Translations under genes and position numbers: made by a program
Assembly (NCBI RefSeq): GCF_011758645.1
Contig: NZ_JAAMOZ010000003.1
Location: 1-64,000 of the forward strand
Origin: Brooklawnia cerclae
GTDB lineage: Bacteria > Actinomycetota > Actinomycetes > Propionibacteriales > Propionibacteriaceae
Length of the DNA stretch: 64,000 nt
Direction: 5' to 3'
The notes under the pieces: generated by a model
Databases searched by the model: none
Seen by the model: only the letters and a program-made list of their open reading frames with translations
What the model was told of the DNA's origin: nothing
Shown: positions 35,363-43,587 of the stretch, in pieces
Position numbering within the stretch: the stretch's first letter is position 1
Layout: each line of letters opens with the position of its first letter

Positions 35363-37884
35363 TCCGCGTCCACGGGTATCTCGGCCAGGTCACCGAGCGG
35401 CTCCACCAGGACGCCGCGTCCGCCGACCTGGTGGTCGGGGGGCGGCGCCATCTCGACGCACTGGGTGTGCCGGAGGACCGGCGCGTCGTCCTGGGACCGC
35501 TCTCGCCCGCGGTCGAAGCGCTTCGCGAGTTGCCGCCCGGCGGGCGCGCGGTGGTCGTCGCCAGCGGCGATCCTCTGCTGTTCGGCGTTGTCAGGAGCCT
35601 GCGCAAGGCGGGTCTGGAGGTCGAGGTCGTTCCGGCGATCAGCTCGTTCCAGGCGGCGTTCGCGGCTGTCGGGCTGCCCTGGGACGACGCACAGCTGGTC
35701 AGCGCCCACGCGGGCGGCATCGATGCGGCGGTGCGTGTGTGCCGTACGCACCCCAAGGTGGGCGTGCTGACCAGCCCGCGTGCCGGGGTGCGCGACCTCG
35801 CGTCCGCGTTGGGGGGTAGCGGCAAGCACTTCGTGGTGGCCGAGCGCCTGGGGGAGCCCGGGCAGCGGGTTCGCGTCCTGACCGCCGACGAGGTGCTCGC
35901 ACTGGGCGAGGACGACATCGCCGAGCCGAACGTCGTGCTGGTGCTCGACCACGATCCGGCGAGCCCCGAGGCGATCGGGACGACCCCGCAGCTGCAGGGG
36001 GACCCGAACGCGGGCTCCGCCACCTCCGCCACGGTCGATTCGGCGGGGACGGAAACGGCCGGGGACGGCGGCGAGCCGGTCATTGGGCAGGTCTACAACT
36101 CCAACCGGTCGCGGACCAGGGCCGACGAGATCGAGTCCGCTCTGGGCGTCACGACCCGGCGCTACGACATGCCCGCGTCCCGGGGGCTCGTGGCCGCCTG
36201 GCAGGAGTGCGATCTCATCGTCTCGCACCTGGCACTGGGGGCGACGACCCGGCTGATCGCACCACTGCTCGCCGACAAGCACACTGATCCCGGGGTGGTG
36301 GTGGTCGACGAGGCCGGCCGGTTCGCGATCCCCCTGGTCGGGGGGCATGTCGGCGGCGCGAACGATCTTGCCCGGCGCATCGGCGAGGGGCTCGGGGCCA
36401 CGGCGGTGGTGTCGACAGCCACTGACTCGCTGGGCATTCCCGCCCTCGACCAGCTCGGATGGGGCTTCGAAGGCGATGTCGCGCACGTGACCGGTGCGAT
36501 CATCGACGGCCGTGGGGTGCGGCTGGTCAAGCGGCACCCGTGGACGCTGCCACCGCTGCCGCCGAACGTCTCGCCCGACGCGGCCACACCGGTGGCACGC
36601 ATCGTCGTGACCGACGAGGCGACGGTGGGGGACGACCCGGTGTCCGGCGACCTTCCCACCGTCGTGCTGCACCCGCGCAGCCTGGTGGTGGGCATGGGCT
36701 GCAACAAGGGAACGGAGACCGACGAGCTCCAGGCGCTCCTCGACGAGACGCTGGCGGAGGCCGGCCTGTCGCCGGCAAGCCTGGCGGCGATCGTGAGCGT
36801 CGACCTCAAGGCGAGTGAGCTGGGTCTGGTCAAGCTCGCCCACCGGCTGGGCGTGCCCTTCCTCACCTACCCGGCCTCGGAACTGGACGCTCAGCCCGTG
36901 CCCAATCCGTCCGAGATCGTCCGTGCGGAGGTCGGCACCGGCTCGGTCAGCGAGGCGTCCGTGCTGGCGCACGGGGCCCAGCTCGTCGTCGGCAAGCGCA
37001 AGAGCCCGGTGGCCACATGCGCGGTGGGACGCATCCCCGCGCGTGGGCGGCTGCACGTCGTCGGGCTGGGGCCCGGGGCACGCGATCTGCTGACCCCACG
37101 CGCCGCTCGTGTCGTCCGCAACGCGAACCACGTGGTCGGCTACGCCCCGTACGTGCGTCAGGTGCGCGACCTCGTCAGCCCGTACGCCGAGGTACTGGCC
37201 ACGAAGATGGGTACCGAGGAGACCCGGGTGGCTGCCGCCATCGAGTCCGCACGGTCGGGCAACGACGTGGCCTTCGTGTGCGGTGGCGACCCCTCCATCT
37301 ACGCCATGGCCAGCCCGACGCTCGAGATGGGCACCGACGGCATCGACGTCGACATCGTTCCCGGGGTGACCGCCGAGCTCGCGGTCTCGGCGATCCTGGG
37401 CGCACCGCTCGGCCACGACCACGCCACCATCAGCCTGTCCGACCTGCACACCGACTGGGACGTGATCTGCGAGCGCGTCCGGGCGGCGGCCCAGGGCGAC
37501 CTCGTGATCACGCTCTACAACCCGCGCTCGCGCACCCGCCGCCACCACCTGCCGGACGCGCTGGCGATCATCGCATCCCATCGCGGGCCGGGCACCCCCG
37601 TCGCCGTCGTGGCGCAGGCCGAACGGCGGCAACAGGCCGTGCACCTGTCGACCCTCGCCGACTTCCAGCCGGAGTGGGTCGACATGAACTCGCTGGTGGT
37701 CGTGGGCTCGAGCACCACCCGCTTCGTGACCAGCGGCAGCGGTGATCTCCGCATGGTCACCCCCCGCGACTATCACTGGATGGCCGCCACGCAGAACCCT
37801 CCTGAAGAACAGATCCCCGAGCGGACGAGCCGCCTCGACGACCACACTGCCCGGGCGGACGAGCCGTCCGGAGCGAAGGAGTGA
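35359..37884 (+). CDS. cbiEGH: CbiE-CbiG-CbiH trifunctional fusion protein
   Basis: 841 residues, three catalytic domains. About 1-210: CbiE-type C5-methyltransferase (VIRVHGYLGQ; VVASGDPLLFGVVRSL; VVPAISSFQAAFAAVGLPW). About 238-555: CbiG, cobalt-precorrin-5A hydrolase (QVYNSNRSRTRADEIES; LVGGHVGGANDLARRIGE; VVGMGCNKGTETDEL). About 563-800: CbiH/CobJ C17-methyltransferase (LHVVGLGPGARDLLTPRA; CGGDPSIYAMASPTLEM; LYNPRSRTRRHHLPDAL). A similar cbiEGH fusion is known from Propionibacterium freudenreichii. CbiG belongs to the anaerobic, cobalt-early route only. The partner CbiT is a separate gene at 40981-41586. GTG start in GTGA overlap with cobM. Confidence 0.93.
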   Translation: MIRVHGYLGQVTERLHQDAASADLVVGGRRHLDALGVPEDRRVVLGPLSPAVEALRELPPGGRAVVVASGDPLLFGVVRSLRKAGLEVEVVPAISSFQAAFAAVGLPWDDAQLVSAHAGGIDAAVRVCRTHPKVGVLTSPRAGVRDLASALGGSGKHFVVAERLGEPGQRVRVLTADEVLALGEDDIAEPNVVLVLDHDPASPEAIGTTPQLQGDPNAGSATSATVDSAGTETAGDGGEPVIGQVYNSNRSRTRADEIESALGVTTRRYDMPASRGLVAAWQECDLIVSHLALGATTRLIAPLLADKHTDPGVVVVDEAGRFAIPLVGGHVGGANDLARRIGEGLGATAVVSTATDSLGIPALDQLGWGFEGDVAHVTGAIIDGRGVRLVKRHPWTLPPLPPNVSPDAATPVARIVVTDEATVGDDPVSGDLPTVVLHPRSLVVGMGCNKGTETDELQALLDETLAEAGLSPASLAAIVSVDLKASELGLVKLAHRLGVPFLTYPASELDAQPVPNPSEIVRAEVGTGSVSEASVLAHGAQLVVGKRKSPVATCAVGRIPARGRLHVVGLGPGARDLLTPRAARVVRNANHVVGYAPYVRQVRDLVSPYAEVLATKMGTEETRVAAAIESARSGNDVAFVCGGDPSIYAMASPTLEMGTDGIDVDIVPGVTAELAVSAILGAPLGHDHATISLSDLHTDWDVICERVRAAAQGDLVITLYNPRSRTRRHHLPDALAIIASHRGPGTPVAVVAQAERRQQAVHLSTLADFQPEWVDMNSLVVVGSSTTRFVTSGSGDLRMVTPRDYHWMAATQNPPEEQIPERTSRLDDHTARADEPSGAKE

Positions 37885-37890
37885 ACCCCG

Positions 37891-39156
37891 ATGATCAGTG
37901 ACGAATCGACTCCCGGACCCGGCCCGTCCCCGGAAACAGGCGAGGTACCCCTGGTGCTGGCAGCGCACGGAACGCGGGCCCCCGAGGGACAGGAGCACTG
38001 CAACGCCCTGGCGCGTCGCGTCGCGGCTCTGTTGCCCACCACCTACGTCGGCATGGGCTTCGTCGAGTTGGTCGACCCCGGCATCGACGAGGCCGTGGCG
38101 ACCGCTCTGCGGGCCGACGGGGAGGCGCGGGCCGACGGGCCGCGTGCCGTGGTCGTCCCGCTCATGATGAACACCGGCGGGCATGTGCGCGTCGACATCC
38201 CCGAGGCGGTGGACAAGGGGCGCGAGGGGCAGCCCATCGCCTACGCCCGCCCGTTGGCCCCTGACGCGAGGCTGCGTGCCCTGCTGCGCCGGCGCATCGT
38301 CGAGGCGATGGGCGAATGGGACGCGGAGGGCACATCGGTCGTCCTCGTGGGACGCGGTGCGGTCGTGGCGGACGCGAACGCCGAGCACTACCGGCTGGCG
38401 CGCCTGATCTGGGAGGAGATGGGGGCCGAGCAGGTGCTGCCCGCGTTCATCCAGGTCAACCATCCCAGCGTCCCGGAGGCGCTCTCCGCAGCGGTCGCGG
38501 CAGGGGCGGCACGCATCGTCGTGGCGCCGAACTTCCTGTTCCCGGGGCGTCTGCAGACCTGGCTGGGCGACCAGACAGAGGCTTGGGCGCAGGGTCATCC
38601 CGGCGTCGACGTCAGGGTCGCGGGTGTGCTCGGCGACAGCGACGAACTGGCGGCCGTGGTGGTCGACCGGTATCTGGAGCAACTCGGTGTCGACGGCGCG
38701 GGCGAGGGCTCGGGTCTTTACCTGGCAGGCCTCGACCTGCGCGGCGCGGACGTGCTGGTCGTGGGGGCGGGCTACTTCGCCGAGAACCACATCCCGGCGC
38801 TCCTGGAGGCGGGGGCGAGTGTGCGCGTGGTCGCGGCGAACGCCGGCAACCAGGTGGCGCGGTGGGCGAGGACGGGACGATTGAAGTTCACCCAGCGGGG
38901 CTTCGAGGATTCCGACATCGGTCAGGTGCGGTTGGTGGCGGCGCTGACCAACGACCCCGAGGTCAATGCTCGGGTGTGCTCGCTGGCCCGGTTGCGTGGC
39001 ATCTTCTGTGTGCGGGCCGACAGGCCCGGGCAGGGAACGGCCGTCGTCCCGCAGGTCGAACAGGCCGGCGGCATCACGGTGGGCGTGCTGGGGCAGGGCG
39101 ACCCGGGGCGCAGCGCGAGAGTGCGCGACGAACTCCTGCGGGCTCTCCAGGGCTGA
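37891..39156 (+). CDS. CbiX-type cobaltochelatase fused to a precorrin-2 dehydrogenase-like domain
   Basis: 421 residues. About 20-255 are CbiX/SirB-like: two chelatase repeats, LVLAAHGTRAPEGQEHCNALA with the metal-binding His, VVVPLMMNTGGHVRVD, VVLVGRGAVVADANAEHYRLAR, and VAPNFLFPGRL. About 272-421 are a SirC/Met8 NAD-binding domain (YLAGLDLRGADVLVVGAGYFAENHIPALLEAGASVRVVA; VRLVAALTNDPEVNARVCSLA). The protein would oxidise precorrin-2 to sirohydrochlorin and insert cobalt, the entry to the cobalt-early pathway. ATG 37891 lies 6 nt after cbiEGH. Last gene of the plus-strand operon, convergent with the transporter gene. Confidence 0.9.
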   Translation: MISDESTPGPGPSPETGEVPLVLAAHGTRAPEGQEHCNALARRVAALLPTTYVGMGFVELVDPGIDEAVATALRADGEARADGPRAVVVPLMMNTGGHVRVDIPEAVDKGREGQPIAYARPLAPDARLRALLRRRIVEAMGEWDAEGTSVVLVGRGAVVADANAEHYRLARLIWEEMGAEQVLPAFIQVNHPSVPEALSAAVAAGAARIVVAPNFLFPGRLQTWLGDQTEAWAQGHPGVDVRVAGVLGDSDELAAVVVDRYLEQLGVDGAGEGSGLYLAGLDLRGADVLVVGAGYFAENHIPALLEAGASVRVVAANAGNQVARWARTGRLKFTQRGFEDSDIGQVRLVAALTNDPEVNARVCSLARLRGIFCVRADRPGQGTAVVPQVEQAGGITVGVLGQGDPGRSARVRDELLRALQG

Positions 39157-39160
39157 GGGA

Positions 39161-40114
39161 TCAGAACAGGCGGATGAGCGCCGCGCCGGCGATCATGACG
39201 AGCAGGCTGACGGCCTGAATCGGGGTGATCGGGCTGCGCTTGGCGCCGAACCACCCGAACTGGTCGATGAGCAGGCTGCCCACCATCAGGCCGATGAGCA
39301 CGATGATCACGGCCAGGCCGGTGCCGACCTCCGCGACGAGGTAGACGTTGCTCAGCACGAAGACCGCCCCGATGATGCCGCCCAGCCACATCCACCACGG
39401 GTGTGGCGCGTCGGCGACCCGCGTCAGGCGAAGCGGTGTGCGGGAGAGCGCGACGACGACGATCAGCACGAGCGTGCCGACGAGGAACGAGACGAACGCG
39501 GCCTCGAGTTTCGACCCGACCACCGCGCCCAGGTGCCCGTTGACCGCGGTCTGCGCCGCGCTGAACATGCCGGCGACCACCCCGAGGAGCCGCCACAGCC
39601 ACAGGCCCGGAGTGTCGCCGCCCGGAGCCCGGGCCGTGGTGGCCGGATCGCCGCCGCGCGCCGGGGTGCGGCCACCCGGGCTCACGACACCCACGACTCC
39701 GAGCAGGACGAGCAGTCCGCCCGCCGCACGCAGGGGCGCCAGGGGCCTGGTGGCCGCGGCGAACCAGCCGAAGTTGTCGATCAGGAGGCTCATGAGCACC
39801 TGCCCGAACACCGGCATGACGACGGTCTGCACCGCGCCGAGCCGGGGCATCAGCAGGATGTTCCCGGTGAGGTAGACCACGCCGAACAGCCCGCCCAGCC
39901 ACAGCCAGGTGGGTTGCTCGGTGAGGAGGGACGCGGGGAACAGCACACTGTGCCGGCCCGCCAGCGTGACGACGATGAGGAACACGGTGCCCACGAGGAA
40001 CGACACCAGCGAGGCGACGAAGGGCGACCCCACCGAACGTCGCAGACGCGTGTTGATGCTCGTCTGGACGGGCAAGCCGACGCCGATGGTCAGCCCGAGG
40101 AGGACGGCGATCAC
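39161..40114 (-). CDS. DMT-superfamily transporter with duplicated DUF606 (YdcZ) units
   Basis: 317 residues, ten hydrophobic helices in two related halves of five. Matching segments are LPVQTSINTRLRRSVGSPFVASLVSFLVGTVF and GMFSAAQTAVNGHLGAVVGSKLEAAFVSFLVGTLV, and later FGQVLMSLLIDNFGWF and IGLMVGSLLIDQFGWFG. A low-complexity loop lies between the halves (about 150-170). Substrates of DUF606 proteins are unknown. GTG 40114 has GGGGAAG 7 nt upstream. It lies 133 bp after cbiC in the same direction; a role in corrinoid metabolism is possible but not shown. Confidence 0.85.
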   Translation of the reverse strand: MIAVLLGLTIGVGLPVQTSINTRLRRSVGSPFVASLVSFLVGTVFLIVVTLAGRHSVLFPASLLTEQPTWLWLGGLFGVVYLTGNILLMPRLGAVQTVVMPVFGQVLMSLLIDNFGWFAAATRPLAPLRAAGGLLVLLGVVGVVSPGGRTPARGGDPATTARAPGGDTPGLWLWRLLGVVAGMFSAAQTAVNGHLGAVVGSKLEAAFVSFLVGTLVLIVVVALSRTPLRLTRVADAPHPWWMWLGGIIGAVFVLSNVYLVAEVGTGLAVIIVLIGLMVGSLLIDQFGWFGAKRSPITPIQAVSLLVMIAGAALIRLF

Positions 40115-40247
40115 GCGGTGACTTCCCCGGGTGTGGTGGTCGTGGCTCGTGGTCGGCGTGAGGGCGTTGCAGTGTGCTCGTCCGGCCCGGGGATCCGGGC
40201 TCGTTCGTGGTAGGAGGTCACCGGAGGATATTACGGCATCTGTCGTA

Positions 40248-40943
40248 TTAGTCCAGCCGGTTGGTGTTGGTCAGCTCGTCGGTCGAGGCGATGGCGTTGA
40301 CCGCGGCGACGGTGACTGCCGACCCGCCCCGTCGGCCGAGCAGGGTGAGGTAGTCGACACCGTGTGCCGAGTCGACGAGAGCCTGTTTGGATTCCGCGGC
40401 GCCGACGAACCCGACCGGTATGCCGATGATCCCCGCGGGGGGTTCGATGCCGTCGTCGAGCAGTTCGAGCAGCCGTACGAGAGCGGTGGGGGCGTTGCCG
40501 ATCGCGACGACGGCACCGGCGATGCGTCCCTCCCGGTGCCACAGGTCGACCTCGGCGGAGGCCTTGGTGCCCCCCAGCTCTGCGGCCAGCCGGGCGACGC
40601 GGGGGTCCTTGATGTGGCACCAGACGGGGTTGCGGGCTGGCAGTCGCGAGGTGATGATGCCGGTGGCTGTCATGCCCGAGTCGCACAGGATCGGGGCGCC
40701 AGCCCTCAGCGCCGCGGTGCAGGAGCCGACGATGCCCGGTGTGAAGGCGATGTCGGGGGCGATCGTGGGGTCACCGGCAGCGTGGATCATGCGTACCGCG
40801 ACTCGCTCGACGTCATCGGGGAAACGCGAGAGGTCGGCCTCTGCGCGGATGATGCGGAACGACTCACGGTAGATGTCTGAGCCGGTCTTCGTGTCGGCCG
40901 TGGTGGGCTCACCCGGTTCGGGGTCGTTCGTCGCTGGAACCAT
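40248..40943 (-). CDS. cbiC: Precorrin-8X / cobalt-precorrin-8 methylmutase
   Basis: 231 residues (CbiC/CobH). Moves the C11 methyl to C12, giving (cobalt-)hydrogenobyrinate. Family blocks: SDIYRESFRIIRAEADLSRFPDDVERVAVRMIHAAGD with the active-site His, AGAPILCDSGMTATGI, AVVAIGNAPTALVRLLELL and PVGFVGAAESKQAL. ATG 40943 has TATGGT exactly 6 nt upstream, so besides any read-through from cbiT it should have its own leaderless promoter in the 37-bp gap. Confidence 0.94.
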   Translation of the reverse strand: MVPATNDPEPGEPTTADTKTGSDIYRESFRIIRAEADLSRFPDDVERVAVRMIHAAGDPTIAPDIAFTPGIVGSCTAALRAGAPILCDSGMTATGIITSRLPARNPVWCHIKDPRVARLAAELGGTKASAEVDLWHREGRIAGAVVAIGNAPTALVRLLELLDDGIEPPAGIIGIPVGFVGAAESKQALVDSAHGVDYLTLLGRRGGSAVTVAAVNAIASTDELTNTNRLD

Positions 40944-40980
40944 GCGCCCACCATACGGCGCCCGATGCCACAGGCTCGGC

Positions 40981-41586
40981 TCAGGGCTTCGACCAGGTCC
41001 ACGCGACGACACTGCGAGAGGGTTTCCAGCCCCGCAGGCGCCCGATCCGGTCGGCGGTCTCGACCCCGACGCGCATGAGTTCACCGCCCCGTTCGCGGTG
41101 TGCCTCGGCGAGCACGGTCTCGGCCTCGATCGTCACCCCGTGGCAGACGAGGCGTCCCCCGCTGGGCAGCCGCTCCGCACAGGCCGCGAGCAGGGTCGCG
41201 GTCAGGCCCCCGCCGATGAAGACGGCCTGGGGATCGGGCAGCGACGCGATGATCTCGGCGCTCTCACCCGCCGCGAACTCGATCTGACCGGGCAGGGTCA
41301 GGGCGGACGCGTTCTCGCGCGCCCGGGCCAGGCGGTCCGCGTCGCGTTCGACGCCGACGGCGCGGCAGGTGGCGTCCGTGCGGCACCATTCGACGGCGAT
41401 GGACCCGGCTCCGGTGCCGAGATCCCACAGCAGTTCGCCGGGACGCGGGCGCAGGCCGGCGAGCGCGATGGCCCGGAAGGGGTGTTTGGTGATCAGCCCG
41501 TCGTGGCGGAAGCAGTCGTCCGGCAACCCGGGGACGCGTCCCCAGCCTGTGGCCTCAGGGTCCGTGAACGTGGGTGCGGCGGTCAT
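40981..41586 (-). CDS. cbiT: Cobalt-precorrin-6B C15-methyltransferase (decarboxylating)
   Basis: 201-residue class I SAM methyltransferase (CbiT, the C-terminal half of aerobic CobL). GLPDDCFRHDGLITKHPFRAIALAGL is the diagnostic start, LLWDLGTGAGSIAVEWCR the SAM motif, VGVERDADRLARA motif II, and FIGGGLTATLLAAC the CbiT signature. It is encoded apart from its C5 partner CbiE, which is in the cbiEGH fusion on the opposite strand. The ATG overlaps the cobK stop (ATGA), so the two are coupled. Confidence 0.93.
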   Translation of the reverse strand: MTAAPTFTDPEATGWGRVPGLPDDCFRHDGLITKHPFRAIALAGLRPRPGELLWDLGTGAGSIAVEWCRTDATCRAVGVERDADRLARARENASALTLPGQIEFAAGESAEIIASLPDPQAVFIGGGLTATLLAACAERLPSGGRLVCHGVTIEAETVLAEAHRERGGELMRVGVETADRIGRLRGWKPSRSVVAWTWSKP

Positions 41587-42341
41587 GCGGTGGTCTCCAG
41601 ACTGCTCGGGTGCGTGCCGACCCAGTTCACCACCGATCTCAGGTCGCCGAAGAGCGGGACACCGTGCGGCGAGTCCGGGCGCCGCACCATGACGACCCGG
41701 ACGCCCAGGCTCCCGGCGGCCCGTAGGCGCGCGTCCAACTCGTCGCCGCCGGAGTCCTTCGCCACCAGCACGCTCACCTCGTGCTCCCGGAGGAGCCGCA
41801 GCTCGTCGTCGAGCCGGAACGGCCCGCGTGCCAGGACGAGTTCCCAGGCCGGGGGCAGATCGATGTCGGGCGCGTCCACAGCCCTGGCCGTCACAGCGCG
41901 GCTCGCGAGACCGAGGTAGTGACCGAGCGGCTGGCGTCCCACCGTCAGCAGGACCGGCCCGGGGAGTCGCGCGACCGCTGCCGCCGCCTGGTCGTGGTCG
42001 CCCACCCACGTCCATCCGGACGACTCCGGGCGGGCCTGCCAGCTGGGCGGTTCGAACCGCGCCAGCGGGACGCCGGTGGCCAGGCATGCTTCCGCGGCGT
42101 GCCGGGTCATGGTGCCGGCGAAGCTGTGGGCGGCGTTGACGACGCACCCGGGCCGGTTGGCGGCCAGCCACCCGGCGAGTCCGTCGGTGCCTCCGAAGCC
42201 ACCGACGCGCACGTCGCCCGCGACGACCGGCTGATCGCGCGTGCGACCGGCCAGCGACGAGGTGACGTCGAGCCCTCGGGAGACCAGCGTCGAGGCCAAC
42301 TCGCGGGCGCGGCCTGTGCCGCCGAGGATCAGCACGTCCAT
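41583..42341 (-). CDS. cobK: Precorrin-6A / cobalt-precorrin-6A reductase
   Basis: 252 residues (CobK/CbiJ), NADPH-dependent reduction of the ring before methylation by CbiE/CbiT. Seen: VLILGGTGRARELASTLVSRG at the start, SLAGRTRDQPV, RVGGFGGTDGLAGWLAANR, VVNAAHSFAGTMTRHAAEAC and the late VLVAKDSGGDELDARLRAAGSLG. First gene of the cobK-cbiT-cbiC set. No riboswitch was recognised in the 284-bp region before it, so this block may not share the B12 control of the main operon. Confidence 0.93.
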   Translation of the reverse strand: MDVLILGGTGRARELASTLVSRGLDVTSSLAGRTRDQPVVAGDVRVGGFGGTDGLAGWLAANRPGCVVNAAHSFAGTMTRHAAEACLATGVPLARFEPPSWQARPESSGWTWVGDHDQAAAAVARLPGPVLLTVGRQPLGHYLGLASRAVTARAVDAPDIDLPPAWELVLARGPFRLDDELRLLREHEVSVLVAKDSGGDELDARLRAAGSLGVRVVMVRRPDSPHGVPLFGDLRSVVNWVGTHPSSLETTA

Positions 42342-42625
42342 GGGGCCAGTGTGCCCTCACTCTCGGTCGCGCAGGGGCCGATCCGCCACCGGAACCCCTG
42401 CCACGCGAGGTTTGGGTGGCCGCTTGCGATGCATTAATGTCTCCGGCATGGGTGTCAGCCCTGCCGTGCGTGGAACGTGCCGCGTCGGCCGGTGTGCGAG
42501 CGCTTGACGGGACGGATCCGATCGCTCCTCGTCCGGAGCCGCAGCGGTCGGGCTGCGCAGGCGGCGTCGCTCCGGACCGGTGTGGCTGACGATTGCCGAA
42601 CCAGTACCGGAAACGAGGACCCATC

Positions 42626-43519
42626 ATGCGAATCCGCCGATTCCTCACGGCAGTCGTCGTCACTGTGCTCGTGGGCGCGTTCGCGGCTTGTAGCGGATCG
42701 TCGAACAGCGATGACGACGCCACGCAGGCCTCGTCCGAGCCCCTCACCGTGATCGCCGCGGCCAAGCCCCACGCGGAACTGATCCGTGAGGCGCAGAACC
42801 TGGGTCTGCTCGACGGCATCGACGTCCAGATCAGCGAACTTCAGGAAGGCACCGAGTTCGGCCCAGATGCCGACCCCGATCAGATCGACCCCGATCAGGC
42901 GGTCGACGACGGCGATGCCGATGCGAACTTCTTCCAGGACGCGTCCTTCCTCGACGACTGGAACGAGGATCACACGGGAGCGGACCTCGTCGTGGTGGCC
43001 AGCGTCCACATGGAGCCGTTGGGGCTGTACTCCAAGAAGGTGAACTCGCTCGCCGAGGTGCCGCAGGACGCGGTCATCGCGATTCCCGCCGACGGTGCCG
43101 ACCAGGGGCGGGCGCTGTTCCTGCTCCAGGACACCGGCCTGGTCAAGCTCGACGTCGCCAGGACCGATCCCGACCTCGACTACTCGCGGATCACCGGGGC
43201 CGACGTCACGGACAACCCGAAGAACATCTCCTTCGTCACGGTCGACCGGCCCCAGTTGGCCGCGACGCTCGACGATCCGGCGGTGACCCTGTCGGTCGTC
43301 AACGGCAACTATGCACTCGAGGCAGGGATCGTTCCGGCCAACTCCGCGCTCGCCCTCGAGGACACGGAGGACAACCCGTACGCGAACGTGCTGGTCACCA
43401 GGAAGACGCTGAGGGACGATCCGCGCGTCCAGGAACTCGCCGAGGCGCTGGAGTCGCCCGAACTGGCCAAGTACATCCTCGATACCTACCAGGGCTCCGT
43501 CCTGCCGGTGAACGCCTGA
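42626..43519 (+). CDS. MetQ/NlpA-family substrate-binding lipoprotein
   Basis: 297 residues. Signal peptide RIRRFLTAVVVTVLVGAFAAC with lipobox Cys at about residue 22, then the NlpA fold: PLTVIAAAKPHAELIREAQNLG, QAVDDGDADANFFQDASFL, HMEPLGLYSKKVNSLAEVP and NGNYALEAGIVP. Family members bind L- or D-methionine for the MetNI ABC transporter. No metN or metI is adjacent, so the partner must lie elsewhere or this is an orphan receptor. GAGGA is 7 nt before ATG 42626. The 280 bp before it show no clear riboswitch; TTGCGATGCATTAATGT near 42424-42440 may be promoter sequence. Confidence 0.88.
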   Translation: MRIRRFLTAVVVTVLVGAFAACSGSSNSDDDATQASSEPLTVIAAAKPHAELIREAQNLGLLDGIDVQISELQEGTEFGPDADPDQIDPDQAVDDGDADANFFQDASFLDDWNEDHTGADLVVVASVHMEPLGLYSKKVNSLAEVPQDAVIAIPADGADQGRALFLLQDTGLVKLDVARTDPDLDYSRITGADVTDNPKNISFVTVDRPQLAATLDDPAVTLSVVNGNYALEAGIVPANSALALEDTEDNPYANVLVTRKTLRDDPRVQELAEALESPELAKYILDTYQGSVLPVNA

Positions 43520-43587
43520 GCCGATCGGGGCGACCCGCTGGCCGATTGCCTACCATCGGGGCTGGCTAGCGTGGAAAGCTAGAAAGC

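Noticed and set aside
40242-40250. TAATACGAC on the minus strand, resembling the start of a T7 promoter
   Set aside because: Only nine bases match; the remaining positions differ, and the sequence is explained by the end of cbiC with its TAA stop.
42345-42625. SAM- or B12-type riboswitch upstream of metQ or cobK
   Set aside because: No conserved core of either class could be found on either strand.
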